A stretch of DNA of 64,000 nucleotides from Jacaranda mimosifolia (taxonomy: Eukaryota; Streptophyta; Magnoliopsida; Lamiales; Bignoniaceae). The position numbers and the translations under genes were made by a program. The stretch is taken from the NCBI GenBank assembly GCA_018894105.1, contig CM032126.1, positions 25,890,391 to 25,954,390 of the forward strand. The letters are read 5' to 3'. Below are positions 24,446-37,300 of this stretch, one piece after another. The stretch's first letter is position 1; every line of letters begins with the position of its first letter. The notes beneath the pieces were generated by a model, which worked only from the letters and a program-made list of their open reading frames with translations, was not told where the DNA came from and searched no databases.

Positions 24446-25115
24446 CTAGGTTTCGTAGGCAAATTCTTCATTTGTTTGGTAACAATCATAAAGTTTTTCA
24501 CAGAACTTTTCTGAATGGCCTAAAATTCTACAGTAAACACAAAATGTTGGATATTTAAAATTCACCCAGAACCAATCCCCGCCTTGCTGTTTCAATTTCA
24601 TCCTCTTTTTAATAGGCATTTGAACATCAATGGACACTGGGATTCTCATATAAAACTTCCAAATTTCTCCAAAATTATTTTTATCTAATTGCGGATAGCA
24701 TCCAATGTAATCTCCAATACTATTATAAATCCTCTCCGAAAGAAAACCAACCGGGAGATCATAAACCTGGATGATGCTGCTCCCTCGGCATAACCTGTTT
24801 CAGGATAAGTAATCGTTGATCGAGAGTCCATGGTCCACCGGATAGAATACGATGCATATCTAATTCATGGAACAATTGAAATAGATATGTTGTCTGGTTT
24901 AACTCCTTAATTCAGATACCTTTCACTGGTTGCCATATTGATGCCATCAGATTTTTAAAAGCCATGAAATTCAAATGTTTCGATGTTAATAATCGACCCA
25001 CCATACAATACTTTGGTTGGACAGAGTCATCTTCATACTCAGTCCCTTCCAAAATCAACCCTCCATCCTCTTCTTCTTCAAGAGTAATCTCAGCGCAATT
25101 ATCAATAATGTCATG
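24446..25115 (-). pseudogene. LINE ORF1 (DUF4283 and CCHC zinc finger), broken
   Basis: The N-terminal block AEITLEEEEDGGLILEGTEY then MVGRLLTSKHLNFMAFKNLM is the DUF4283 domain of plant L1 ORF1 proteins. The second block (24,446-24,649) has KKRMKLKQQGGDWFWVNFKY and then the zinc finger CVYCRILGHSEKFC (C-X2-C-X4-H-X4-C). The middle part is frameshifted. The protein would bind the LINE RNA. Confidence 0.82.
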
Positions 25116-25217
25116 TTCTATTTTTCTGATAAAATAACAGAAAAAACAAACTCTATGTAAGAAACATTTATCAATAAGATAAGAAACACTCACTTGTAAG
25201 GAGACAAGACGACCAAA

Positions 25218-27029
25218 AATGAGAGATGTTATTATCCCCCACTACTAACTAAGCCTACTTGAGCATATTAATTATTAAAATATAAAACTTTGTGAATTCT
25301 TTTATTAAAAATAAAATTAAAATATTTTTATTAATTGGCGAAGTACAAATATCAATTCAACTAGTTTACATGTTGTACGATAAATTTTTTATCCATTAAA
25401 ACAAAATGTAATGTTATTGCTATATGTTGATTAAAAATTAAATAATAGAAAAGGCAAGTATATTTGAGAAATATATATCATCCAAGGTTGGATCTAAGTA
25501 TCAAACCAAGAAAATTCAATCACAAATTCACTTTTAAAACATCGAGAAACGTCGGCGTGGGCTGCCGCCTGCTCGTGAGAGGGAAAATGACAAAGTGTTT
25601 GGCCGTTCAAGACTATCAACGACCTTTCTGCGGATGCACGCAAAGCAAACAATCGGAAACCAAGCCACGTATATTATCTTCTTTGGTGACATAGTCCTTA
25701 CAGATTCCACGTGTCGAGTTTCTACTATTCTAATATTTTGATAATATATGTTCTCTGTCTTTTTGTTGAAGAGGATATCGATGGGGCAAGGGTTCTGATA
25801 CGCGACGAGGTGACATGTGGGTTTCTCTCTTTTCCCTCCATAAAATATGTGACACGTTTCAGGTGCCTTTTGTTTTACTTAGTGGGAGTTGGTGATACCA
25901 CAAGTTGAATGCTTTTTGACTTTTTGAAAAATTTTCAAATAAAATTATATTTTTGAAATGCGATGTTATTCTAACAATGTTAGTATTTATTATTTTTAAA
26001 ATTAATGGTAAAACTATATATTTTCTATGAACCAAAATAATTATTCACTTTTGCATTTGAGATGTTCCAAACTAAAGCTTCAATTCATTTCATTGAACAA
26101 ATTATTTTCTTAAAGATATTCTCTCCTAAAGAGCAACGAGCTAATATACTATTAACTTTCAACCACCAATTTTATTAATAGAGTGTAAAGATGACATGAA
26201 ATTATATTTTTATTAACTTTCATCTAAAACTTTGTGGTGAATTAAAATAAATATATAAATACAGTACAACGGGTGTACACAAAACTTTTATATAGAGTTT
26301 TTTTTTTAAAAAAAATATTATAAAGAGCATCTTTCTAGAAAATATTTGAGTAAGCTTATATTTATAAACTTCTAAAAATATTTTATAAGATATTTTAAAG
26401 ACTTAGAAAATGTTTCAAAATGTTTCTTTTATTTTTAGCTATATCAATTACAAAATTATTATTACTAACATTTTATAAGTTTTAAAATTTTATTTTATTC
26501 AAACACTTTAAGAACTTAATATATTATTAAAATAAGATTTAATATTTTACAAATTCAAAAACATCTTATAAGATATAGAAGTTTATACAATATTTTAAAT
26601 AAATTTACTCAAATACTCTCTTATTCTTTATTCAAATAATTCTTTTTAGGGGGGGGGGGGGGGTATACGAAAGTAGAACTTGGCACATAGCGCGACTATA
26701 TGCCTAATAAGACATTATGGGGCATAAGTTCGGAGTTAGGAATGCGTTTCATGTTGCACTTTTAGTAATTAGGAATGAGTTTTGTGCTCAAAGTTGGGCA
26801 TGGAAAGAAACTAATCCAAGGAATAAGAGAAGGAAATTGGGTCATAGAATTTTCTTCGCTGTCCGAATGTAATAATGAGTTTTGTACTGATTAAGAATTT
26901 AAGAGCAATCATGAGACTTATTATGACTTTTAATGTGTGAAAATTGGTTATGCTAACTTTGATCTCTCATAATTCAGTTATGGATTGATGGAGTCACAAT
27001 TAAAAAAGTATTATACATATATATATATA
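25218..27029. other. AT-rich DNA with one GC-richer block, no gene assigned
   Basis: Most of this is AT-rich without coding signal. The block at 25,540-25,890 is distinctly richer in GC and holds an abscisic-acid-response-like CCACGTGTCG (25,708-25,717) and other ACGTG/GACACGT words. A small ORF (25,464-25,694) there has no recognisable family. It may be the remains of a host promoter, but no adjoining gene was found. Confidence 0.4.
26649..26663. repeat. G15 homopolymer tract
   Basis: Fifteen consecutive G on the plus strand. It could form G-quadruplex structures and is also a likely place for a sequence-length error. Confidence 0.95.
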
Positions 27030-27290
27030 TAATATTGATGAATAATATAAAATTATCACTAATAATATATATTAAGTGATAATAATTTTTATTTATCTTT
27101 AATAATATCTTTTAATTAACAATAATTTTTTTTGTAATATTACAAAAACTAGTGCTTACAAATTGTCAATTGACAATTATAATGACAGTCTAGTAACAAT
27201 AAAAAATATTCATAATTTGTTACAAGATATTCAATATTCTTAGGTTCTCCTTTTTCACTATAAGTGTGTCATTAATTATTGATGATGATT
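27030..27290. repeat. copy of a TTATCACTA-motif DNA-transposon-like repeat
   Basis: This AT-rich stretch, with repeated TTATCACTA/TTAGTGATAA words and ACAAAAACTAGTGCTTACAA, resembles 28,570-28,725 over more than 150 bases. It also resembles the flank at 30,410-30,690. The word pattern resembles CACTA subterminal repeats, but no CACTA end is visible. Confidence 0.45.
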
Positions 27291-27584
27291 TAATTAAATT
27301 TTATTTTGACATTATTAAGTTTGTAAAACTAATAAGATGACACAATAAAACATTTAGTCATAATAACTTTTACATAATCCCTTCCCCCCCGCCCCCTTCC
27401 CCCTTTTTGTAGTGGATACATATTTCCAATCCCCCCCTAACAAAAGGAGATTTTTCTTTCTTTCTTTTCTTTTCTTATGTTTTCATTTTTTTTTAAATAC
27501 TGATCACCACTAATTTCAGATTCTAAATATTTAGATTTGAGTCACACATACACACATCGACATATATATATATATGTACATAAG

Positions 27585-28147
27585 TAGGGATGACAATAGG
27601 TCTGAATAAGCCTTGGACCCGCATCGCTTGGTATGAATTTTGAAAGAATAAAAGGGTTTTGAGGTGGGTCTTGAGTTTTAATTTTTAAATCCGGCCCGCC
27701 CCAATAGATATTATATATATTAATTTTTATTTATTATATGTATATTTTATATAGTGTGTAGTCATATATATGAAAAAAATGTGAATATTACATTTATGTT
27801 CTATATAAAAATAATAATATTGTCATAATAAATAACTTATACATTCAATATGTATGTATAAGTAATAATAATGTTTGCAATTTATAAATTTTTAAGGACT
27901 AAAACATGCATATATAAATATTTAAATAATAAATTTTTTGTTAATAGTATTATCTTCTCATATTATGAAGTTATGGCGATGTTAGTTTTTTTAAAAGAAA
28001 TATTTTTAATTTTTTTAAATATTTTAAATGGGTCTAATGGGTTCAACCCATTAGATAAGGATTTCGGGCAGGGTAGGTCTTGAGTCCACAAAAATTTTGA
28101 CAGGATGGGTCATGAGTTTTGTTAAACCCGCCCCATTGTCAGCTCTA
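27585..28147. mobile_element. non-autonomous hAT element (TAGGGATGACAAT family)
   Basis: The left end is TAGGGATGACAATAGG and the complement of the right end is TAGAGCTGACAATGGGGC. Flanking 8-base duplications are TACATAAG (27,577-27,584) and TGCATAAG (28,148-28,155), 7 of 8 identical. Inside are GGCCCGCCCC/GGGTCTTGAG subterminal motifs and AT-rich filler. There is no transposase. Confidence 0.85.
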
Positions 28148-28232
28148 TGCATAAGTATGTTTTAGTTTCATAATAAATTGTTGAATTATTTATTAATAAT
28201 TAATTAAATTTAGACAATGATAACCGCGGCGT

Positions 28233-28445
28233 TTGCCTTCTGAGAGTGAAATGGTACACAACAAAAGAAGAATGGTTTTGGTGGACTCTGGTGACTGGCA
28301 GAAATGCTGGTGCTGCTTGCTTTCATCGAAAGCGGTTGGCGGGGTTCATCGGCACCTATGCATCAGAATCAATTATGATCCTAAATTAATGAAGAAGATT
28401 CTAAAACTTTCTAAGGGCGCACATGGAGATCGGCGAGCAAGTTGA
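28233..28445 (+). CDS. unrecognised 70-residue ORF in a GC-normal island
   Basis: The ORF begins MPSESEMVHNKRRMVLVDSG. It lies in a short segment (28,220-28,450) whose base composition is much closer to coding DNA than its AT-rich surroundings. I recognise no domain. It could be a captured gene fragment or chance. Confidence 0.15.
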   Translation: MPSESEMVHNKRRMVLVDSGDWQKCWCCLLSSKAVGGVHRHLCIRINYDPKLMKKILKLSKGAHGDRRAS

Positions 28446-28569
28446 CAAAATCACGTCAATAATTGAAGCTAACTTTAATTTATTTTTTTAATGATTAGAT
28501 AATAGAGGTTTATAAATTTCTGAAAATATTTTATAAAATACACTATTAAAAGATTATAATATTTGCAGT

Positions 28570-30690
28570 AAAATAATAAATGATAAAATAAAAATTATCA
28601 CTAGCTAGTGATATGTATTAGATGAAAAAAAATAGCTTTTATTTTGTTACTAATAATATCTATAAGGGACAGTAATTTTTATTTTATCACAATATGGCTC
28701 AATTGTAACAAAACTAATATTCTAAGTTGTTATTAGGGGTGTTAAAAAGAAACCGAAACCGAAACCGATCGAACCGACCAAAAACCAAAAAAATTGAACC
28801 GAACCTAGTTCTGTTCGATTTTTGATTTTTTTCGGTTTTTTTATTCGCTTAACCGAAACCGAACTGAAAAACTGAAAAAACCGGTTACCGAACCGAAAAA
28901 ACCGAAACTTTTTTTTTTTTTTATATACAAAATTTTATTATTCAATCACTACTAGTTTAAGTTTTATTTCACATTTTTTATTATATTTTTTAAGTTGAAG
29001 ATAAATAAATATAAATTTTTAAATAATGTAAATGTTAATGTATTTTTAAATTTTTGGGATAAATTATATAGATATTAATATATGACATATAAAAACATGA
29101 ATAGTTATAATACAAAGAGAAAAAAATGATATTTTTTTCTAAACTCAAATGATACAATTGCATAATTTTTTTATTATATGAACTAATACACGTTACATAG
29201 ATGATTATGATTTAAACAACAAAAAAATGTTATATTAAAAGAAAATTAATTAATGAATTAAATTTATATATATTATAGGGTATGTTGATGAGCAAAATTG
29301 AAATTTCAACTTAAATTGCAAACTAAGGGATAAGGGATTGAATCCTATTCGGCTATTTTTGTGGTAGTACTAATAATATATTGTATCTGCTGACCAATAA
29401 AGATTTTATCTATATTATTATAAAAACAAAGACCGTTTTGTATCTAAAATAGAAGTTATTTTTGTTCATTTACATAATTTGTCCTTTTAATTATTTCAAC
29501 AACAAAAATTGACAATATAGTTTGAAAGATAAATTGGAGAATTCAACATAAAAAAGATAATTTGGATATAAATTTTATCAATATTTCATAATTATCTTTT
29601 AGAAATGATGATTTAATAAGGTTATAATTGTATTTTTTACAAAATTTATAAATCCACAATCTATATTATGATGTCATTGGATCAATTAGCTGTTTAACTT
29701 TAGTAGATTGAGTTTAAGATTTAATTCGCTATTCGATCTTAGCAGTTAAGGTTTGAATATACAAAAATCGCATGCATCTGCCTTGGCGATTATAAGCTAG
29801 CAATTTTAACATACTCAATGTGTATACTAAAATTTTTATAACATAAAATAATTAAATTATTCATTTATCTTCTTAAATTTATAATATTTTAAATGTATTT
29901 GTTTAGAATAGATAAATTATAATTTTATCAAAACAAATATTTTCAATATAGAAAAAAAAAGTAATCTAAATCAATTTTTTCACCTAAAAACAAATATTTT
30001 TATCAAATAATTTTTTTGGTACTAAAAGAATAAGTTACCCAATTCAAAATTTTAATTAAACTAACTTGCTTTTGTCAAACAAACTTTTATAACACTTTCT
30101 TGGTAAAAAAATAAGTTTTTCTTTCTTTCTTCTTTTTTTTTTTTTTCAGTTCGGTTTCAGTTTTAACCAAAACTGAAAAAACCAAAAAAACCTAAAAAAA
30201 CAGAAAAAAAAAACCCGAAAAAACCAAAAAAAAAAAAAGGTTCGGTTTTAGAAACCAAACCGAACCGATCCTGTTCGGTTAAAAATTGAACCGAATAGAG
30301 CTGTTCGGTTCGGTTTCGGTTCTGCGTTTGGAAAAATTGAAAATTTTGGTTAATCGATCCAACTGTTCGATTCAGTCGGTTAAAACCGATGTATAACCCT
30401 AGTTGTTATAATTAACAATTTATGACATCCATATCATTTGTTGACAATTTAGTGATAATAAAAATTATCACTATAATTTGTGATAAAATTTTCATTGACA
30501 ATAAGTTATCATTACGGGTGTACCATTATTGTCAATGATGACAAGTTAAACATATTGTTGTCACTATTTACTTTGTGAGAAGTCATTAAGGTGAGGAAAC
30601 AAATTTTTGGCACCTAATATATATAATTAATGACAACTTTAGTATTATTACTTATTATTTCATCACTAATTTATCTTTTTCTTACATTGA
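28570..30690. repeat. TTATCACTA-motif repeat, interrupted by a hAT element
   Basis: The halves 28,570-28,733 and 30,410-30,690 rejoin when the hAT element at 28,734-30,401 is removed. They share words such as AAAAATTATCACTA and TTAGTGATAA with 27,030-27,290. The left half contains a perfect 18-base palindrome TATCACTAGCTAGTGATA (28,596-28,613). The class is uncertain. Confidence 0.45.
28734..30401. mobile_element. non-autonomous hAT element rich in GAACCGAAACCG motifs
   Basis: The ends are TAGGGGTGTTAAAAAG on the left and, in complement, TAGGGTTATACATCGG on the right. Identical 8-base target duplications GTTGTTAT flank it (28,726-28,733 and 30,402-30,409). Both subterminal regions carry dense ACCGAAACCG/CGGTTCGGTT arrays in opposite orientation. 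The 1,668-base element is AT-rich inside and has no transposase. Confidence 0.92.
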
Positions 30691-32439
30691 TATCGGAAAA
30701 CTTATAAATATTTTTAAGTATTCAGTAAAATTTTCAAAATAAAACTTTATAATTAGATAAAATAAAATATTAAGATTTCGAAAGCTCATTTAAAAAAGGT
30801 AAGTAATTTTTAACTTATTTTTAAATTCTTAATACTAACTAAAAACTTACTATTGATAAATATGTTATAAACTTCATAATTTTATTTTATCCAACTATTT
30901 TAACGATATATATTTTAGATAAGATTATCTAACATATATCATAAATTCTATAACATCTTTATTAAAATGTAAGAGCATATAAGTTTCCTTAATTATATTT
31001 AGCCATGACTCTCTAAGATGCATGGTCGTATAGGTAAGTTGACTTAAAATGTAACTATTAATTAACAGTGGGGAAAAAAAAAAATCTTACATAAAATATG
31101 TCGAGTGGTTAATTGTCCCAATGTCTTCATCCTCACACTCATAATATATGTGAGGTTTAGGATTCAAATTTTAATGAACTCTAGGTATGCATATTGTGTG
31201 TAAATTAAAAAAATTTACATAAAATACATGAGCTCCTATAGTTTGTACTATATTTTTTTAAAAACTTTTGGGCTCTTAAATTTTATTTTGTCAATAAGAA
31301 AGTTTTTCAATGAGCTTATAACTTTTGAATACATTTTACAAGACATTCTAAAATTTTTGGAATGGAGCTTATAAGGTCTCAAATTAAGATAATTTATAAC
31401 TTTTTTAAAAAATTAAGAAGTTTCTAACTTATTTAAAATTTTAAAAAATCCTTTAATATGACATATTTATCACAAATTTTTTATTATTAACATATTATAA
31501 ATTACAAACTTTTATTTCATATTCAAAATGTTTATAGAATCTTATATCAACTTCTAAAATCTTTTAAATATGCTTAGCCAAATGCCTTGTAAACCTAGTT
31601 GTTTGGGTAAGATTACACACTCTCAAAAATTTTATATATAGTAATAATTTCAAACTAAGAGAAGTGTAATATTAGTGTCAAAAAATTAAGTGGAAACATA
31701 AAAATTGTCGCATATTAATAATGAATATTCTCATGCTTATGATAGTACATATAATTAGCCCTTAAACTTGGGATTTTATATATGGTAACCTTGTATATTG
31801 ATGCTTTGATGCCTGCCCTGATCACATAGTAGGTCACATGGGGTTTGCATTTGGTATTCACTTGTCTATGGAGGTTCATGAGAACAAATAAAGGATCCAT
31901 TACTCATCTTGTTGAATGAGTTGATATCCTATAACTTCTTGATGCTTGCTTCTAGAAATCTTTGTACAAGGTAGTGCGATAATATGAAAAAGAGTTTCTA
32001 AAGTTGAGGTAACTGGAATCAATCATTAGGTATAGATGCACATTTATTGAGAATATTGGAAAACCGATAAATTTCCTCATCATAGGCCTCAATTGGAAGA
32101 TAGAAAAAGGAAGGACTGTATTAATGTGGTACTTAAAAGTGGAAGGGCATGATCATTCACCCATTGATTGAGCTTCATAGGATTATTGCTAGACATCAAC
32201 TATGAAGATTTTGTATTCTTGAATTAATGTAGATCGATCAAGTCATGTTGAGTTGTATTTCAAAAGTCAAATATCAATTGGTTTAAATCTTCTATTTCAT
32301 TCTCTAGTCCATCTCCTATTTCATTTCATTAATATTGACACGTGTATTGAATATTTTCTTATAAAAATAATTAATTGAAAATCAGATACACTTGGCAAAA
32401 ATACAACAAGTTGAAACAGAAGATGAAATAGGAAATTGA
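30691..32439. other. AT-rich intergenic DNA, nothing recognised
   Basis: Short ORFs only, for example a 61-codon minus-strand ORF at 31,715-31,900 without a family signature. No RNA gene is visible. Confidence 0.5.
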
Positions 32440-33477
32440 ACAAAAGATCCAAAGTGTAGTTCAATAGGATTTCAAATCCTAGTTCGTTGAGATTGATGTT
32501 CTAGTTTGGTTAATATTTGATTTGATCCTTAAAAATAAAGTTTGACTAAGACTGTGTTTTAATTGTTATTCCATCTTGTTACTCATATGGATAGGAGTGT
32601 TCCTCGGTCATTTAACAAAAACTACTTACGTGAAACTTACGGAGACACTTTGGAATCTACTGCTTGTACCTCTTTAAGAGTAGTAATGAAAATCCTACCA
32701 CCTATGACCTATGAATGTAGTTCAAATTAGTGAACACATAAATTTTTATGTCTTTTATTTTATGCTCTTAATTTTGTGTTTCTATTTTCCCAATAAATTG
32801 GCATCACAACCAGGGGTGATTGTTCGTTGGTTTCTGATCTTGGGGGTGGCATTGCAGATGGAGTCTGTAAACACAAATTGAGAAACTTGATTGGAAGACC
32901 CATTTTTCTCTCTGAAAAACTAGGATAGCAACCTTAATATAGATGGATTTGGAATATGCCTTGTCGAGGAAAGAAAGGCTGCAGATTGGTTTGATGTGAA
33001 AGCCATAGTTGGTCTGCAAATTTAGTTGTCTACAAACTAGTTCAATGAGAAAGTCATCACGAAGATAATTGTGGATATTTGTTTGGACTTTTCTGGTTGT
33101 TGCCCAATTTTTAGGATAGGTGGAGAGACGTTTTGAAAGATGAGTTTCACAAGTGTGTCGTTGACCAGGCATATAACACGTTATTTTCATAGGGGGTCGG
33201 TTGCGAGTTGTCCTAAAAAGAAACATTGGCAAGTTGTCAGGTGTTTGTAGCACTTAAAGGGATACTATAGGTCCGGAATTTCTATACAATAGTTTGGGGA
33301 ATTCATCTAAAGGTGGAGATGTTGAAGTGGTAGCCACTAAGGATAATTTCATCGATTTGATGACAAATGTTGTTTCAGTTAATGATCTTTTAGAGTTGAC
33401 GTAGAGAGGTAGTTTACTATGTTGAGGTACTGTTTCGTAACTTGGACTTTTGAGCCAAGATGGAGATTTATTAGGTT
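32440..33477 (+). mobile_element. truncated Ty1/Copia element: LTR, primer site, gag and RNase H remnants
   Basis: A short LTR-like segment ends at about 32,792, followed by a primer-binding-like TTGGCATCACAA (32,799-32,810). The internal part shows a Copia-gag-like trace (NTN-EKLDWKTHFSL, near 32,865-32,910). It jumps to an RNase H trace (KKKHWQVVRC, HLKGT near 33,200-33,250) and the C-terminal GDVEVVATKDNFIDLMTNVV (33,318-33,377). A purine-rich tract precedes 33,478. Protease, integrase and RT are deleted. The LTR start was placed by similarity to 33,490-33,560, about 65 bases around GATTGATGTTCT and TTTGATTTGATCC. Confidence 0.6.
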
Positions 33478-34353
33478 GTGTCTTAAAAATTATAGACTAA
33501 AAGGACTTGGTATCCTAGTTAGTTGAAATTGATGTTCTTAAAATTTGATTTGATCCTTAGATGAGAGGAAGTAATTAATTTGATCAATTAATTCATTGAC
33601 TTGATTAATTAAATTAATGTAATTAAATAAATAATTTATTTGAGCCTCAGAGAGCTAATTAATTAGTAGAGGTTAATTAATTTTAACTTGGATTACTCAG
33701 TCAAAATGTTTGACTTAGTATATGTCACTTGAATTAAAATTTTCAATTTAAGATAAACTTAATAGACCAATGCCACTAGTAAAATTATAATTGTGTTGGA
33801 CCATACTATAAATTATGTAGCATAGATGAATATGATGAAAGCAAGTGTCTCACAGTAGTGGAAAGTGAAGGTGCCATATATAAGTTGTATATATATAAGA
33901 TTCCCAGTACACATATTTGATGGGATATCTTGGGATATTTATTAGATGTGCGCACACACATATGTATATATATACACCTCATACCACTTACACTGATACC
34001 CAGCATCTAAATACAGATATAGGGGGCTTGTTCGGCATCTAGTAGGGATGAGAATATGCCAAACTGTTCATCAGGGGCTATAGCCTGGCCTATTGGAGAC
34101 CTAGCTTGGCTTTACATCTTTAGTAAATAGGCCAAAATAAGGCTTTTAAAGAAACCTATTTAGTTAAAAAGGCTAGGCATAAGATTTTATAAAAGCCTAT
34201 CAAGCTAATTTATATAACTAAGTTACATTATATAATTATATATTTAATTACTTATAAAACTTATAATGTTACTTTTATATTTCATATTAATTAATTTTTT
34301 AACTTTATATAATTATATAATTATAATATATTAGGTTATTAATTAATACATAA

Positions 34354-37300
34354 TGTAGCACCCCTCTCAGGATAACCCCTAAGCTGAGATGCCACTTCGA
34401 TTTGATCTTAAATCATAACCCACAAGACAAAACAATAAGCCCATAAAAAATTTTCAAAATTCACCAAGGATAGCAACAGGCTTCAACTTAAGCAGACCTC
34501 ACAAAAGTACTATATACATGCTATAAAAATCCATAACATTCAACATAATATATACATACCGCAGATCTTTAGTTCAACTTACATATCACAACATCTCTAA
34601 GCTATAGCATACTACCTAGTTAAACCCATAAGCACATATAAACACCTAGTCGATTACAGAGCATATATTCTCCAGTCCAAGCTTGAAATCCATGACCGTC
34701 ACTTAGCCTTGTTTGGGAAAATCAAAAGTAACACAGGAAGGTAAGTCCAAAGGACTTAGTGAGGGATAAAATTAAGTAATAGAGCATAGAGCTCTGCTGA
34801 ACAGGAAACAATTCAACAAATCATAAACTAACAAACAATGCAGTCAGAACATGAACATATTAGAAACACAAGCATTATCAAATTCAAAAGATAGGGATCT
34901 CTAGGTCAAAGCTTAACAAATAGGTACTAGTCCGAGAGTTGTTACCATCGGCGCGAATGACCTGGGGTCATCTCAATCGGTTTACTACGGAAGTCATTGC
35001 CGAACGGTTCGTCCCGAACAACAGCCTGATCTAGACCACAAAACTACACTGTCCTTATTGCTCCATGAGCGATTTACCAACAATCGGAATATAATTAAAA
35101 TAAAACAAACCCGAGTAACATATGCAGTCCAACGACTCATAACAGAACATACTTATCAGATTTTCCTTATTCCCGTCATTCCGAACATAACAGCACGTCC
35201 CGAGCTTAACAACTAGGATCAACTTAACAACACGTCTCGAGCTCAATAGTTGGGATCAACTTAACAGCACGTCCCGACTCAAAAGCTGAGATGAACAATC
35301 CAAAATTTATCCCATATAACAAAACAAGTGATAACAAATGCTAGCAGGGCCATACAAATGAAATATATAACGATTTAGTTATGCCGACAAGGCCATATAT
35401 TACACAAATGATAATAGATAACAAAACGATAACAGGTAGCATTAGGGGTGGGCATCAAGTTCGGGTATGAGGGTACCCGACCCATCTCGATCGGGTATTT
35501 CCCGTTCGGGTAGGGTATTTTTAGTCCCCCAACCCGAACGGGTATTTATGGGGATACCCAAAATTTTGGGGGTCGGGTATCGGGTATTGGGGTGGGGTAC
35601 CCGATCGGGTACCCCCATTCTATTAAAAAAAAATTAATTATATTATTAAGTATCATATATTTTATTGAAGTGCCAATATATGATGTATATCATATATCAT
35701 ACATTAATGTTTATATTTAAGTTTTAAAATTATATTGAGCACCCCCATTTTATTTTAAAAAAACTAATTATATTATTAAGTATTATACATTTAATTGAAG
35801 TGTTAATATATGATGTATATCATATATGAGATATTAATGCTTATATTTAAGTTTTAAAATTATATATTATGTGGGATTTAGAACTTCTGAATAATGAATT
35901 ATAATGCCATCAATTGATTCACAACAAAAATAAATAACGAATTAACAAAATTTTAATTTTAATTTATTAAAAATAAAAAAAAATTAGTGGGGGTTTTGGG
36001 GGTACCCGATGGGGGTACCCCCATAAAATGGGGGTCGGGACTTGGGTATCAAAAAATAATACCCGAGCCCTGCGGGTACCCCCAAGGGGGGGGGTACCCG
36101 ACCCCCGCCCATCCCTAGGTAGCATTAGAGGGTTCTGGGCACTAGAATAGACATGCAAAGCTCTTGTCAGAGGCACAATCAACAAAACAACCCTCATAGG
36201 GTATACGGATCAGTTAGCAGATAACAAATAAGAATTCAAATAATTCACAGATTCCAATAACCAAGATGCAGTTGCAAAATTGAAACAAGTTTAACCCTCA
36301 CAGAGGTTTATCACAAACGACAGAAAGGTTTGAGCAAGTGCCAGATTGGCAGACCCTCAAAGGGTACAACAAATAATGAGTAGGCTTATACAAAACAAGT
36401 ACCAAATTGGTAGATCCTCACCTCCGTAGCCTTAGAAAATGCTGTCACAGCTTACTAGTATGCAAAACCCAGCTTTCATCACCTAACCAAAAGAATAGGT
36501 CCACTGTAAAAATCCTCATTCGACCCTATAATTACAATTATATGAATAATAGCCTAAAATCAATAATTACTCGGGTAATACAGTAGTTTAGAGTTCATAT
36601 GGTAATATCATCATGGAACAGGCAAATTATGCCGTTATTATGGGAATATTTACGGGCTCATATTGGTTCTAGTAGAGAGATATAATCAGGTCCTTATTTA
36701 CATAATTAACCTTGAAATGTCTCACCAAATCAGTAATAACGGTCCAATTATCCTTAATAACTCAATTATTACCACTTAAGTCTCAAATCCATAAAATTAG
36801 GGTTTAATCCTTCAATTAACTCAATTAACCTAAAATTATCATGTACAATACAAATTCGGGTCCACTAGGCATCTCTACACATCCATGCATGCCCTTGTTT
36901 TAATTCCAATACATATTTTTATACCCACATGTGTCACAATACAAGATTGATGTAAGGAAAAATAGTACAACATATATGTATATATACATGCCCGGTCCAA
37001 TTCTTTAACAAAAATTTGATTATCGGAGCCCAACTTTCACGAACCAATACCACACACAAGATCATTGCGACGAGGTAAAGAAACTGCCTCAGCGCCACCG
37101 CTGTGCCGCCGTATGCCGAAAAAGGTCACCACCACCACCACCAATTGATGCCTTTCAGCACACCCAACAAAATGCCCACATTAATTTCTCCAATCATCAC
37201 CGTAAAGGGTGTCAATTTCAACTTCAAGGTTACTGGGCCGCCACTCTCCGCTATTGTCGTTTTCTTCAATTTCACCACCGCCGTTAAACTTCAATTCAAC

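Larger units (their letters stand above)
19884..25205 (-). mobile_element. L1-type LINE, near full length, broken
   Basis: On the minus strand the order is ORF1 (nucleic-acid binding), then ORF2 endonuclease, reverse transcriptase, zf-RVT and RNase-H-like domain. A poly(A) tail ends it (poly-T at 19,890-19,899 on the plus strand). Candidate target duplications are AAGACCACCAAA (19,872-19,883) and AAGACGACCAAA (25,206-25,217), 11 of 12 identical. Coding is interrupted many times, so it is an old dead copy. Confidence 0.88.

Noticed and set aside
32804..33253. 149-codon minus-strand ORF
   Set aside because: It lies opposite the degraded Copia gag/RNase H trace on the plus strand and has no family signature.
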